The notes under the pieces are model-generated. The model was not told the DNA's origin and did no database searches. It saw nothing but the letters and a program-made list of their open reading frames with translations. Made by a program: the position numbers and the translations under genes. Positions 1-10,500 of a stretch of 64,000 nt of DNA are shown here, in pieces (the first letter of the stretch is position 1; each line of letters begins with the position of its first letter). This stretch comes from Hyphomonadaceae bacterium. Its GTDB lineage: Bacteria > Pseudomonadota > Alphaproteobacteria > Caulobacterales > Aquidulcibacteraceae. Location: assembly GCA_016791365.1 (NCBI GenBank), contig JAEUMT010000028.1:80903-144902 (forward strand). Reading direction: 5' to 3'.

Positions 1-483
1 TCGGGCTCGAACTGCGTCGGCGCTATTCGAGATTCCGGCTAGTTCGTTGAAAAGCTCCCTAGCTCGGGCGCGCCGCGCCGTGCACGCAGCAGCGGCCTCG
101 CCAGGCTCGCAGGGGGCAGGCTCTACCTCGCCATACCAACTGCCAGCAGAATGCCACTCCCATACATCTCCGTCGCGCAGGGCGACGCTCGCCTGCTCGC
201 CCGCCAGAGCTCTTATCGACGCTAGCACTGGGGTGAGCTGAGCCGTCGCCCTGCGATCCACCTCAAAACAAGCGTCGATGCGTCGGTTGAGCAGCTGCGA
301 ATTCTTCGTTTCCTCGATCGACTCAAGAGCGGCCCATCCGCTCACCGCCGCTCCTACCGAGGCGACTGCAGCCATCAGTCCGCCAATGGCCGTCAACGCC
401 GGCCGCAGCCATCTCCATCTCCTCGGGCTCCGCTTTTGCGGCTTCGCATCTGGCTCCGGCGTCGGCAATTGCTCCTCGGTCAT
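1..483 (-). CDS. Partial hypothetical membrane-anchored protein (C-terminus beyond window)
   Basis: The frame is open from an ATG at 483 to the left edge: 161 codons, no stop, so the C-terminus is missing. A strong ribosome binding site (GGGAGGA, 492-498 on the complement) lies eight bases upstream and fixes the start. The N-terminus is basic and proline-rich (about residues 1-27). One hydrophobic segment follows (about 28-50, rich in Ala, Gly and Val), then a probably periplasmic region with single cysteines near residues 72 and 131. This suggests a bitopic inner-membrane protein. I do not recognise a family. It is the last of a run of minus-strand genes, 197 bases after the HNH gene; that gap shows nothing clear. 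Confidence 0.72.
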   Translation of the reverse strand, partial: MTEEQLPTPEPDAKPQKRSPRRWRWLRPALTAIGGLMAAVASVGAAVSGWAALESIEETKNSQLLNRRIDACFEVDRRATAQLTPVLASIRALAGEQASVALRDGDVWEWHSAGSWYGEVEPAPCEPGEAAAACTARRARARELFNELAGISNSADAVRAR

Positions 484-680
484 CCCGCACGTCCTCCCGA
501 GTTGCTGATTTTCAACGCGACTATTCTTCCGCAGTGCTCGTTTAACGCGGTCGGCAACCACCTTAGCACGTCTTTGCGGTCAGAGCCGAGCAGGAAGCCA
601 GGAAACTCTATGCAGCCCGCCGACCAGCCCTCGCTATCGGGCATGACGATGACGCGAAGCGGCCAGAGCTGTTTCGGTTT

Positions 681-1595
681 TCACTCACTTGCACCGCCCA
701 ATCGTGCCTCCCGCAACTGTGCAACGGACAATGGCTGGAGTCGATCTGGCGCCATCTCGTGCGTCCATCGGTGACAGGTTGGACAGAGCACCGCGAAGTC
801 ATCGATCGTACTGACGCGGACGCCCGCATGGATTGGGTCGAGGTGGTGGGCGTCGAACATAGCGCGCGTGTCGCTGGTAAAGTCGCAGCCCTCGCATACG
901 ATCACGCCGCCGTGCCTCTCGCGGTTCGCCGTTTTGGCGGCTTTCACCAGCGCCGACGATCGCTCGATCGAGATGCACTCCCGTAGGATGCGCTTGCCTT
1001 CCTCCGAACTGGCGAGAAGACGCGGAATGATCGATCCCACCAGAGTGAGCCGGCCGGGATCGCGAAAGCCGGGTATCGGCGGAAGGTCACGGCGTCGCTC
1101 GACCTTCAGATCGCGGATCACGGACCACAGCGCTTGCATGTCTTCGTCGCGATGGATGATCCCGTCGTAGGCGTTGGCAAGGATGCGCCTGTCCGCGAAG
1201 CCGAGGTCTTCCATCAGGCGAGGTTGGCCTTCTATGGAATGAACCTCCGACAGCACAACGGAGACCGGCCACTGCGTAAGCAGGCTGCGTAGTTTCTCGT
1301 CTTCCACGAACGTCAGCGTCTCGCCGTACACGGCCGTGACCTTCGCCAATTCGAGCACGCGTCCGTCGAAGCCATCCCGAACCTGCGCGCCGCCGCCGAT
1401 GCTAACGAGCCACGGCGCAGTCAACGACCGCTCCGCAGCACTTCTGGCGAGCGTGTAGTGCTTTCGATCCTTCGCAGATGGATCGCCGCGCGAGCCGAAG
1501 GACATGAGCGGCGCGCTGAGCGTACCCCAGACCGCCTTCACGCCCATGAGCGCAGTTGGCTCACCGACAATCTCAGCAACAGAAAGCGAAGTCAC
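681..1595 (-). CDS. HNH endonuclease with an unassigned N-terminal domain
   Basis: The C-terminal third (about residues 235-285) is a clear HNH nuclease module of the McrA-like zinc type. It has a CEGC pair, the DAHHLDP core with tandem histidines, an aspartate-rich link, then LCPTCHRWTH supplying the second CxxC and the last histidine. The first ~170 residues carry two short beta-rich stretches ending in hydrophobic strands that I cannot assign; a PUA/EVE-like modified-base reader is conceivable but unproven. The start is a GTG with a weak, distant Shine-Dalgarno. A small gene ends eight bases upstream, so the two probably form an operon. A role in restriction or other defence is inferred from the HNH fold only; no methyltransferase is nearby. 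Confidence 0.8.
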   Translation of the reverse strand: MTSLSVAEIVGEPTALMGVKAVWGTLSAPLMSFGSRGDPSAKDRKHYTLARSAAERSLTAPWLVSIGGGAQVRDGFDGRVLELAKVTAVYGETLTFVEDEKLRSLLTQWPVSVVLSEVHSIEGQPRLMEDLGFADRRILANAYDGIIHRDEDMQALWSVIRDLKVERRRDLPPIPGFRDPGRLTLVGSIIPRLLASSEEGKRILRECISIERSSALVKAAKTANRERHGGVIVCEGCDFTSDTRAMFDAHHLDPIHAGVRVSTIDDFAVLCPTCHRWTHEMAPDRLQPLSVAQLREARLGGASE

Positions 1596-1603
1596 GGAAC
1601 GAT

Positions 1604-1924
1604 CTAGTCCCTGGTGAGAATGGTTTCGACGTAGCGGCTGTCGGGTACGTCGAACGGAATGATCGGCGCGCCGTCAGATGCGAAGGTTAGCAGACCACGT
1701 CGCTCAAGCTCATTGAGCAGACGATCGACAGCAGCCTGCGTGACCGACATGCGGTGCACTACCTCTTCATCACTCATTTTCTCAATCGGGCGCTCCAGAA
1801 TGCCCGTTAGAAGCATATCAAACTGCTCTTCAGTCATCGGCGTAGCCCACTCGTCTTTGCTGTGCACCCACTCCGCTGCGAAAGCATAGTTTGTGGATCG
1901 AAACGTCAGCGCGGTCAGCCTCAT
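1604..1924 (-). CDS. Small hypothetical protein, winged-helix-like
   Basis: This encodes 106 residues from the ATG at 1924; a GTG at 1963 would add 13. The ATG begins a conserved-looking MRLTALTF strand, but its GGAG is only two bases away, so the start is uncertain. The central part (residues ~45-80) reads like a small helix-turn-helix or winged helix: a run of acidic helices, a segment resembling a recognition helix (QAAVDRLLNELERRGLL), then a hydrophobic wing. It sits eight bases upstream of the HNH gene in the same direction, so it may be a regulator or partner of that nuclease. I do not recognise a named family. Confidence 0.6.
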   Translation of the reverse strand: MRLTALTFRSTNYAFAAEWVHSKDEWATPMTEEQFDMLLTGILERPIEKMSDEEVVHRMSVTQAAVDRLLNELERRGLLTFASDGAPIIPFDVPDSRYVETILTRD

Positions 1925-1996
1925 CACTCCACCATGGCCATTCGACAGTGCGCACGCTCCCACCCGCGAGCTTCGGATGGCTCACGCCTCGCGCCC

Positions 1997-4291
1997 TCAC
2001 CCCGCAGCCTTCGCCGCGCCAGCCCCAAGCACTTCCCGCAACTTCGCCGCAAGCTCGCGCCGCCGGTATGGCTTGCGCAGCAGCGTGACGCCAGGCGCGA
2101 GGTAGCCTTCTTCATCCATCATCGTTTCGGGATGCCCCGACGTATAAAGCACCGGCATCGCGGGCGCGATTTCGCGCGCGAGCGCCGCCAGTTGCGCGCC
2201 GCTCATGCCGCCGGCCATCACCACATCGGTGAACAGCAAATCGAAGCGCTCACCTTCACGCAGCATCTGCATTGCTTCCGCGCCGGTGCGCGCGCTGACA
2301 ACGCGATAGCCAAAATTCGCCAGCTCACCCGCGACCTGCGCGCGCAAGAGATTGTCATCTTCGACCAGCAAGATGCGCTCATGCCCCGTCGGCGCGGCTT
2401 CATCGGCGCCGGCGCCGGCATCGCGCCGCACCTCGGTTGAGCGCGGCAGATGCACATTCACGGTCGTGCCCGCGCCAAGCTCGCTCTCAATGCCAATGCG
2501 GCCCTTCGACTGCGTGACGAAGCCATAGACCATGCTGAGTCCCAGGCCCGAACCCTTCCCCACTTCCTTGGTCGTAAAGAACGGCTCGAACACACGCGCA
2601 CGCGTATTCTCATTCATGCCCGTACCAGTATCGGTCACCGACACGGTCACGTACTCGCCCGCCGCCTGCGCGCCATCGCCCGCGAGCGTCGCGTTCGCGA
2701 CATCGATCGTCAGCACGCCGCCGCCCGGCATCGCATCGCGCGCATTGATGCACAGATTGAGCAGCGCACTTTCAAGCTGCAGCGCATCGACCTGCGCGTC
2801 CCACACGTCATCGTCCGCGACGATCACGATCTCGACCTGCTCGCCCAGCGCACGCCGCAGCAATTGATCCATGCCGCGCACCAGCGCCGCGACATCCACC
2901 GGCCTGGGATCAAGCGCCTGGCGGCGCGAGAACGACAGCAGCCTGCTCGTCAGCTCCGCCCCGCGCTCGGCCGCCAGCCGCGTCATCTCCGCCAGCATGT
3001 GCAGGTGATCATTGCCCGCGAGCCGCGTCTCCAGCAATTCGGCGTTGCTCAAGATGACGGTCAGCAGATTGTTGAAATCGTGCGCCACGCCGCCGGTGAG
3101 CTGGCCCACCGCCTCCAGACGCTGCGACTGACGCAATTGCGCTTCCAATTCGCGCTGGCTCGTCACATCGACCATCGAGCCGACCATGCGCACGGCCCTG
3201 CCATCGCTATCGCGGATCACCGAGCCGCGATCCGTCACCTGCGCCAGCGAGCCGTCGCCGCGAATGAACCGGTACTCATCGGCCCATTTCTCGCCGTCGC
3301 CATCGATCACCGCGTGAATGCCGGCGAGCACGCGCGCGCGATCGTCGACGTGAATGGCGTCCGACCATGAATCGGACGTCGCCGAACGCCGCTCCGGCTC
3401 ATAGCCGAACATGCTGCGCATCCCGTCGCTCCACCACATGGTGTCATCGACAAGATTCCAATCCCACACCACGTCCGCCGTCGTTTGCGCGACGATGCGG
3501 AAGCGCTCGGTGGATTCCTTCAGCATCAGTTCGGCGCGCTTGCGCTGGGTGATATCGCGCGCAACGACGACATAATGCGTGACGACGCCCTCATCATCCG
3601 CCAACGGCGCAATCTCGCCTTCGACCCAGATTTCGCGGCCGTCCTTGGTGTAATTGATGATCTCGGTCCGCGCCGAGGCGCCGGTGCGAAGCGCATCGCG
3701 TGCGCGCGACAGCTCGTCGGGATCGGTGTGCTCGCCGTGCAGGAAGCTCAGTGACCTGCCCAGCACGTCCGCCGCCGTGTAACCGGTCATCACCGTGAAG
3801 GCTTCATTCACGAACACGATCGGCGGCCCGTCCGAAATCGGCGCGGCCGTCGTGATGATGACGACATCCTTCAGCCGTGAGATCGCCGATTGCAGCAGGC
3901 GCATCGTCTCTTGCGTGTGGTGGCGCCCGGTAATGTCCCGGAAATAAACCGCGAGCCCGCCCTGCGATGCGAATGCGCGCACCTCCAGCCGCATCCCGAG
4001 CGGCGGATAGTCGAGCTCAAACGTCGTCGAGCCGCCATGCTCTTTTACTCTGGTGTATTCGCGGCGCGCGATCGTATCGGCGCCCTCTGGAAACTCGTCC
4101 CACATATTCTTGCCGAGCAGCGCTTCGCGTCCGCGCTGCAGCAGCACTTCCGCCTTGCCGTTGATGTAAGTGAAGCGCCAGGCGGCATCGAGCAGGATGA
4201 AGCCGTCCGGCATACTCTCGAGGCTGGCGTAGAGCTGGTCGTCCCGCCCGCCGCCACTGATCGCCGCGCGAGTATGTTCAACGCCGCTCAT
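1997..4291 (-). CDS. Hybrid sensor histidine kinase: three PAS domains, HisKA, HATPase, REC
   Basis: This 764-residue protein lacks an obvious membrane segment, so it is probably cytoplasmic. Three PAS domains cover about residues 20-125, 135-255 and 260-380; the second and third end in the usual DIT/DVT motifs. The HisKA domain follows, with the phosphorylated histidine in GGVAHDFNNLL near residue 400. The HATPase domain has an N box (NLCINARDAM), a DTGTGM G1 box and GSGLGLS G2 box. A C-terminal receiver (about 645-760) has the phosphoacceptor Asp in LLFTDVVM and the conserved KP pair. The VAHDFNN H-box is typical of NtrB-like PAS hybrid kinases. No cognate regulator is adjacent. The 279-base gap to the giant repeat gene holds both divergent promoters. 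Confidence 0.93.
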   Translation of the reverse strand: MSGVEHTRAAISGGGRDDQLYASLESMPDGFILLDAAWRFTYINGKAEVLLQRGREALLGKNMWDEFPEGADTIARREYTRVKEHGGSTTFELDYPPLGMRLEVRAFASQGGLAVYFRDITGRHHTQETMRLLQSAISRLKDVVIITTAAPISDGPPIVFVNEAFTVMTGYTAADVLGRSLSFLHGEHTDPDELSRARDALRTGASARTEIINYTKDGREIWVEGEIAPLADDEGVVTHYVVVARDITQRKRAELMLKESTERFRIVAQTTADVVWDWNLVDDTMWWSDGMRSMFGYEPERRSATSDSWSDAIHVDDRARVLAGIHAVIDGDGEKWADEYRFIRGDGSLAQVTDRGSVIRDSDGRAVRMVGSMVDVTSQRELEAQLRQSQRLEAVGQLTGGVAHDFNNLLTVILSNAELLETRLAGNDHLHMLAEMTRLAAERGAELTSRLLSFSRRQALDPRPVDVAALVRGMDQLLRRALGEQVEIVIVADDDVWDAQVDALQLESALLNLCINARDAMPGGGVLTIDVANATLAGDGAQAAGEYVTVSVTDTGTGMNENTRARVFEPFFTTKEVGKGSGLGLSMVYGFVTQSKGRIGIESELGAGTTVNVHLPRSTEVRRDAGAGADEAAPTGHERILLVEDDNLLRAQVAGELANFGYRVVSARTGAEAMQMLREGERFDLLFTDVVMAGGMSGAQLAALAREIAPAMPVLYTSGHPETMMDEEGYLAPGVTLLRKPYRRRELAAKLREVLGAGAAKAAG

Positions 4292-4349
4292 CCCTCGCCG
4301 GTACGGCCTTCACTGGGGAACCGCAAGGCTGGCATACTAGTCCAAACGT

Positions 4350-4382
4350 CGTAGCGCTTTGAGCTTCGTAGCAGGCGCTACG
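4350..4382. repeat. 8-bp inverted repeat in the divergent promoter region
   Basis: CGTAGCGC (4350-4357) and GCGCTACG (4375-4382) are perfect inverted arms separated by 17 bases. They lie about 60 bases upstream of the hybrid kinase start and about 190 bases before the giant repeat gene. The element could be an operator or a small hairpin. Nothing else supports a function. Confidence 0.35.
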
Positions 4383-4570
4383 CGGCGCGCCACAATCCCT
4401 AACAATCCACTAATTGTTTTTGCTTCATTTCGGACCACTACAACCTGCGGCGGAAACGTCTCGGAAACACATTCATCGTAAATCTGGCAACGCAGGCATC
4501 AGGACGCAGAAGCGTCAGGAGTGCGTGTGGGCTGACTGAACGTCGGCTCTCTAGACCAAGAAGGTCCGCA

Positions 4571-7500
4571 ATGTCGGTTTCGAGCTTGTCTGCCGCGCAG
4601 GTTGCTGCGCTGTCCGTGTCGGCTATTCAAAGCCTCTCGACGACCACCCTAAGCTCATTTGCCGCCACCCAGATCGCGGCCATCAGCGCCACCGGTGTTG
4701 GCGCGCTCTCCAATACGCAAGTTGCGGCGCTCTCGACCACGCAGGTCAAGGCGTTCACCGCCACGCAGATCCCGAACTTCTCGAGCGACGTCACCTTCTC
4801 GTCGGCGCAGCTCCTGGCCCTCAACGACGTGCAGCTGGGCGCCTTCAACGGCACGCTGATGGCCAACATCAGCAGCACCGCCGTCGCCGCCTTCGCCACC
4901 ACGCAAATCCAGGCCTTCAGCGCCGCCAACATCTCGGCGCTTGACGAGACCCAGGCCGGCGCGCTCACCACGACACAGATTTCCAGCCTGACCACGGCTC
5001 AGGTCGCCGGCTTCAGCGCCACCGACATTGGCGAACTCAGCACTGTCCAGGCGCGTGCGTTCACCGGCACGCAGGTCGCCCGCCTCTCCAACGCCGCCGT
5101 CGCCGCCTTCGACGCGAGCCAGGTCGCCGCCCTGACCACCACCCAGGTCAAAGCGCTGACCGCAACCCAGATCACCGCTCTCGACGCCACTGACATCGCC
5201 GAGTTCGCCGAAACCCAGATCGCCGCGCTTTCAACCACGCAAGTGCGCGCCATATCGACGGCGAACATGGCCGCGTTGACGGAAACGCAAATTCACGGCC
5301 TCACCTCGTCTCAGCTGCAAGCGCTGACCAACACCAACCTCGCCGCGCTCGCCGACACGCAGATCGCGGCGCTCTCGACCGCGCAGGCCTCATCGCTCAC
5401 CGCGACGCAGATTTCAGGCCTCAACGCCACCAATATCGCTGAATTCACCGCCGCCCAGCTGGCGGCGTTCACGGTCACGCAGGTGAAAGCGCTGACCGCC
5501 ACCAACATGGCGGCGCTGCAGGACACTCAAATCGCCGCCTTCGACGCAACGCAAATCGCCACCTTCACCGCAACCACGATGGGCGCCCTCACCGCCGACC
5601 AACTCGGCGCGCTGACCACCGACCAGATCAATGCCCTCAGCGCCGCGCAAGTGAAGGCCTTCACCGCCACCAACATGGCCGCGTTCAGCGATGTCCAGGT
5701 CGGCGCCTTCAACGCCACCCAGATGCAATCGCTGACCAACACCGCGCTCTCGGCGCTGGTGGATACGCAGGTCGCGGCGCTCAACACCACGCAATTGCAA
5801 TCGCTGAAAGCCACGCAGATCGCCGCGCTCTCGGGCGCCGACATGGCCGAATTCTCCACCGACCAGATCGCGCTGTTCTCGGCCGGCCAGGTCAAGGGCT
5901 TCACCGCGACCAATATCGGCGACCTCACCGACGCCCAGGTCGCCTCGCTGACGACCGCGCAATTGCAAGCGCTCAACAACACGCAATTGGCCGCGTTCGA
6001 CGCCTCGCAAATCGGCGCGCTCACTGCCGGCCAGGTGGCTTCGCTCACCGCCGCTCAAGTCCGCTCGCTTGGCGCCACCACCATCGACGCCCTCGCCGAC
6101 ACTCAAATCGCCGCCATGACGACGACTCAAATCTCGTCGCTCTCGGCCACCGCCCTCGCCAGCTTCGATAGCTCGCAGATCGGCGCGCTCACCACGAACC
6201 AGGTCGGCGCTTTCAGCCGCGCTCAAATCGGCCTGATGACCAACGCAACATTGTCAGCCTTCGACGGCGCGCAAGTCGCCGCGATGAACTCGACCCAGCT
6301 GCGCTCGATCACGACGACGCAAATGGCAGCCCTCGATGCGGCCGATGTCGCCGAATTCGCCGCCTCGCAACTCGCGGTCATGGCCACCACGCAAATCGCG
6401 GCGCTCACGGCCACGAACATGGCCGGCCTCACCGAAACCCAGATCGCCGGCCTCGGCACGTCGCAAGTCGCGTCCATCACCGCGACAAACCTGCGTTCAC
6501 TCGCCGACACGCAGATCGCGGCGATGACAACCGGTCAAGTCGCGGCGCTGAGCACAACCCAAGTGGGCGGCCTTAACGCCACCAACGTTGGCGCGCTCAC
6601 CAATGCGCAGATCGGCGCTCTTACCGCCACCCAGGTCTCCGCCCTCTCCACGACCGCTGTCTCCGCCTTCGACGCCGCCCAGTTCGCCGTTCTCAACACC
6701 ACGCAAGTGCGCGCGCTGACGGCAACGCAGATCGGCGCCATGCAAGCCGCTGACGTCGCCGACATCACCACCGCGCAAATCGCCTCGTTGACGACGACGC
6801 AGGTCACGGCGCTCAACGCCTCGAACGTCGCCAACCTCACTGAATCTCAGGTCGCAACGTTCTCAACCGCGCAATTGCAGGCGCTCACCACCAACAATCT
6901 GCGCAGCTTCGCCGACACCCAGATCGCGGCGCTCACAGATGCGCAGGTCGCGAACCTCAGCACCGCGCAGGTCGCCGCCCTCACCGCCACCAATGTCGCC
7001 GCGATGACGACGAACCAGGCGGCCGCCCTCACCACCACGCAAGTGGGCCTCCTCAGCGGCGCCAACGTGCACGCCCTGGCCGACACGCAAGTCGCCGCCA
7101 TGAGCACCGCGCAGGTCAAAGCCTTCACGGCCACGCAACTCGCCTCGCTCAACGCCACCGACATGGCGGAATTCGCCGCCACACAAGTCGCGGCGATGAC
7201 GACGACGCAAGTCGCCGCGCTCTCCAGCGCCAATTTCGCCGCGCTCGCCGATACGCAGGTTGAAGCGCTGACCGTCACGCAACTCACCGCCGTATCAACC
7301 ACCAAGATCGCGGCGATGACGGAAACCCAAACTGCGGCGCTGACGGCGGCTCAAGTCGCCTCGCTCAGCACGACGCAAGTTCGCGCCATCACCAACGCCA
7401 ACCTCTCGGCGCTCGACGCCACGCAATCAGCCGCCCTCACCGACGCGCAGGTCGCGGCGCTGACATCGACGCAAATCTCCAGCCTCTCGGCCGGTGACGT

Positions 7501-10500
7501 TGCCGACCTCACGACCGCGCAGATCGCGGCCATGGCCACGACCCAAATCCGCGCGCTGACTGAAACGACCCTGGGCGACCTTACCGAAACGCAGGTCGCG
7601 GCCTTCACGGCGACGCAGATCGCCAACCTTTCAACCGCCAATATCGGTCACCTCGCCGACACCCAGGCTGCCGCGCTCACCACCACGCAAGTCGCCGCCC
7701 TCACCGCCGCGCAACTGAAGGAAGTGTCAAACACCAACCTTGCCGCCCTGACGACGGCGCAGCTCAATGCGCTCTCTTCGACGCAAATGCGCGCGCTCAC
7801 CAACACGCAGATTGAATCGTTGGGCGCCAACGACGTCGCCGAATTCACCGGCGCCCAACTCGCGAACCTCACGACGTCGCAAATGGCGGCGCTCAACCAG
7901 ACCAACATGGCCAGCCTCAGCGCCGGCCAGGTCGCCGCCTTCGCCGCGACGCAAGTCGCGCGCCTCAGCACCGACGCGGTAAATGCGCTCGACGCGACCC
8001 AAATGGGCGCGCTGACCGCCACGCAAGTCAAAGCGCTGACCGCCACTCAAATCGGCGCCCTTGGCGCGACTGACGTTTCAGAATTCACCGCCGGCCAGAT
8101 CGGCGCGCTGACCAGGACCCAACTCGGCTCGCTCAGCAACGCAAGCCTCGCCGGCCTGACCGCGACGCAAGTCGAAGCCTTCGCGACCACGCAAATCCAG
8201 TCCTTCTCGGCTTCCGCCCTCTCGGCGCTCGACGCGGCCCAGGCCGCCGCGCTGAAAGTCACGCAGATCGCCGCGCTGACGACGACGCAGGTCGCCGGCC
8301 TCAACGCCACCGACATCGGCGAACTCGCCGCAACGCAAACCAGCGCCCTCACCGCAACGCAGATTGGCGCCCTCACCAATGGCGCGGCCTCGGCGCTCGA
8401 CGCAGCCCAGATGGCGGCGCTGAGCTCGACCCAGGTCAAGTCGTTCACCAGCACGCAAATCACCGCATTCAGCGCCACCGACATCGCTGAAATGAGCGCG
8501 GCGCAGCTCGCGCAGCTGACGACAACGCAGGTCGCGGCGCTGGCCGACACCAACATCACCGAACTCAGCGAAACCCAGATCGCGGCCTTCACGACGACGC
8601 AGATCAAGTCGCTCTCGGCCAACAATCTCTCGCATCTTGCCGACAGCCAGATCGCCGCGCTGACGACCGCGCAGATCGCCGCGCTGTCGACACAGCAGGT
8701 GAACGGCCTCAACGAAACCAACATCGGCGCCTTCACCGAGGCGCAAGCCGCGGCGTTGACCACGACGCAGATTTCCGGCCTCTCCAGCGCCGCCGCGCAC
8801 GCTTTCGGCGCCACCCACGTCGCCGCGATGAGCACGGGCCAGGTTCGCGCCTTCAGCGCCACCCAGCTTTCGGCGCTCGACGCGACCGACATGACCGAGT
8901 TCACCGAAACCCAAGTCGCCGCCCTGACGACGACGCAGGTGTCCTCGATCTCCGCCGCGAACCTCGCTGCGCTGGCCGATACCCAAATCGCCGCGATGAC
9001 CGCCACGCAGGTGCAGGCGATCACGACCACCGGCGTCGCCGCCCTGACTGAAACCCAGGTTCAGGCGATGACGACGGACCAGGTGTCCGCCCTCTCCACC
9101 CAGCAGGTCCGCGCCTTCACCAACGCCAACCTCTCGGCGCTCGCCGCTGATCAGGTCGCCGCGATGACGACGAACCAGATTGCAAGCCTCTCGGTCGCGC
9201 AGCTCAACTCGCTCAACGCCGGCGACATCAACGAATTGTCGACCGCTCAGGTCGCGGCGCTCGCGGCCTCGCAGGTCCAGGGTCTCAACGCCACGGTGGT
9301 CGGCAATCTCAGCGAAGCGCAAGTCGGCGCGATGACGACGACGCAAGTCGCCGCCCTCTCCGCGGCCAACGCGCACGCTCTGGCCGACACCCAGATCGCC
9401 GCCATGTCGACCGCACAGGTCGCCGCGATGACGAGCACGCAGATGGCGGCGCTCGACGCCGCCGACATGGCCGAATTCGCCGCCACCCAAATCGCGGCGA
9501 TGACGACCACGCAAGTCCAGGCCATCAACGGCACGAACCTCGCCGCCTTCGCCGAAACGCAAGTCGCGGCGCTAACGGCGGCCCAGCTCGGCGTTATCAC
9601 CGCCACCAAGCTCGCCGGCCTCAGCGAAGCGCAAGTGGCCGCGTTCACGACCACGCAAATGGCCGCGCTCTCGACCAGCCAACTGGCCGCTCTCTCCGCG
9701 ACCAAAATCTCGGCCTTCGCCGACACGCAGGTCGCCGCCCTCTCCGCGACGCAGGTGCGCGCCTTCTCGGCCGCTCAGATCAACGCGCTGCAAACCTCGG
9801 ACTTCGCCGAGTTCACCAGCGGCCAGGTCGCCGGCATGAGCACGACGCAGATCGCCGGCCTCAACGCCACCAGCGTCGGCGCTTTCGCCGATACGCAGAT
9901 CGCCTCGCTCACCGCGACGCAGCTGCAATCCATGCTCGCCGCCAACGTGAAGGCGCTGAGCGCGACGCAAGTCGGCGCGATGACCAACGCTCAGATCGCC
10001 GCGCTCAGCATCTCGCAAATCCAAGGCCTCGACGCGACCGACATCGGCGAATTCACCGCCGATCAAATCGCCCACATGACCAGCACGCAGATCCGCGCCT
10101 TCGACTCCACCAAGCTGGCCGCGCTCGACGAAAGCCAGGTCGCCGCCCTGACCTCAACACAGCTCAGCGCCATCACGACCTCGAACGTCTCGGCCTTTAC
10201 CGCAAGCCAGGTCGCCGCCCTGACCGCCTCGCAAGTCTCGGCCTTCACGGCGCAGCAGATCGGCGCCTTCTCGGACGCCAATCTCGCGGCGCTCGATGAA
10301 ACGCAGGTCGCCGCCCTCACGGTCACGCAAGCGCGCTCGATCACCAGCGCTCAACTGGCCGCTCTCACCGCCAACGACGTCGCCGAGTTCAGCAACGCTC
10401 AGCTGGCCGGGATGACGACGACGCAAATCGGCGCCCTGACCGCGGCCAACGTCACCGCCCTCGCCGACACGCAAGTGGCGGCGCTCTCGGCGACGCAGAT

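Noticed and set aside
8078..9562. 494-codon open frame antisense to the octad-repeat gene (and several others there)
   Set aside because: The biased codons of a repetitive GC-rich gene keep opposite frames open; the products are low-complexity mirror images of the octads with no domain.
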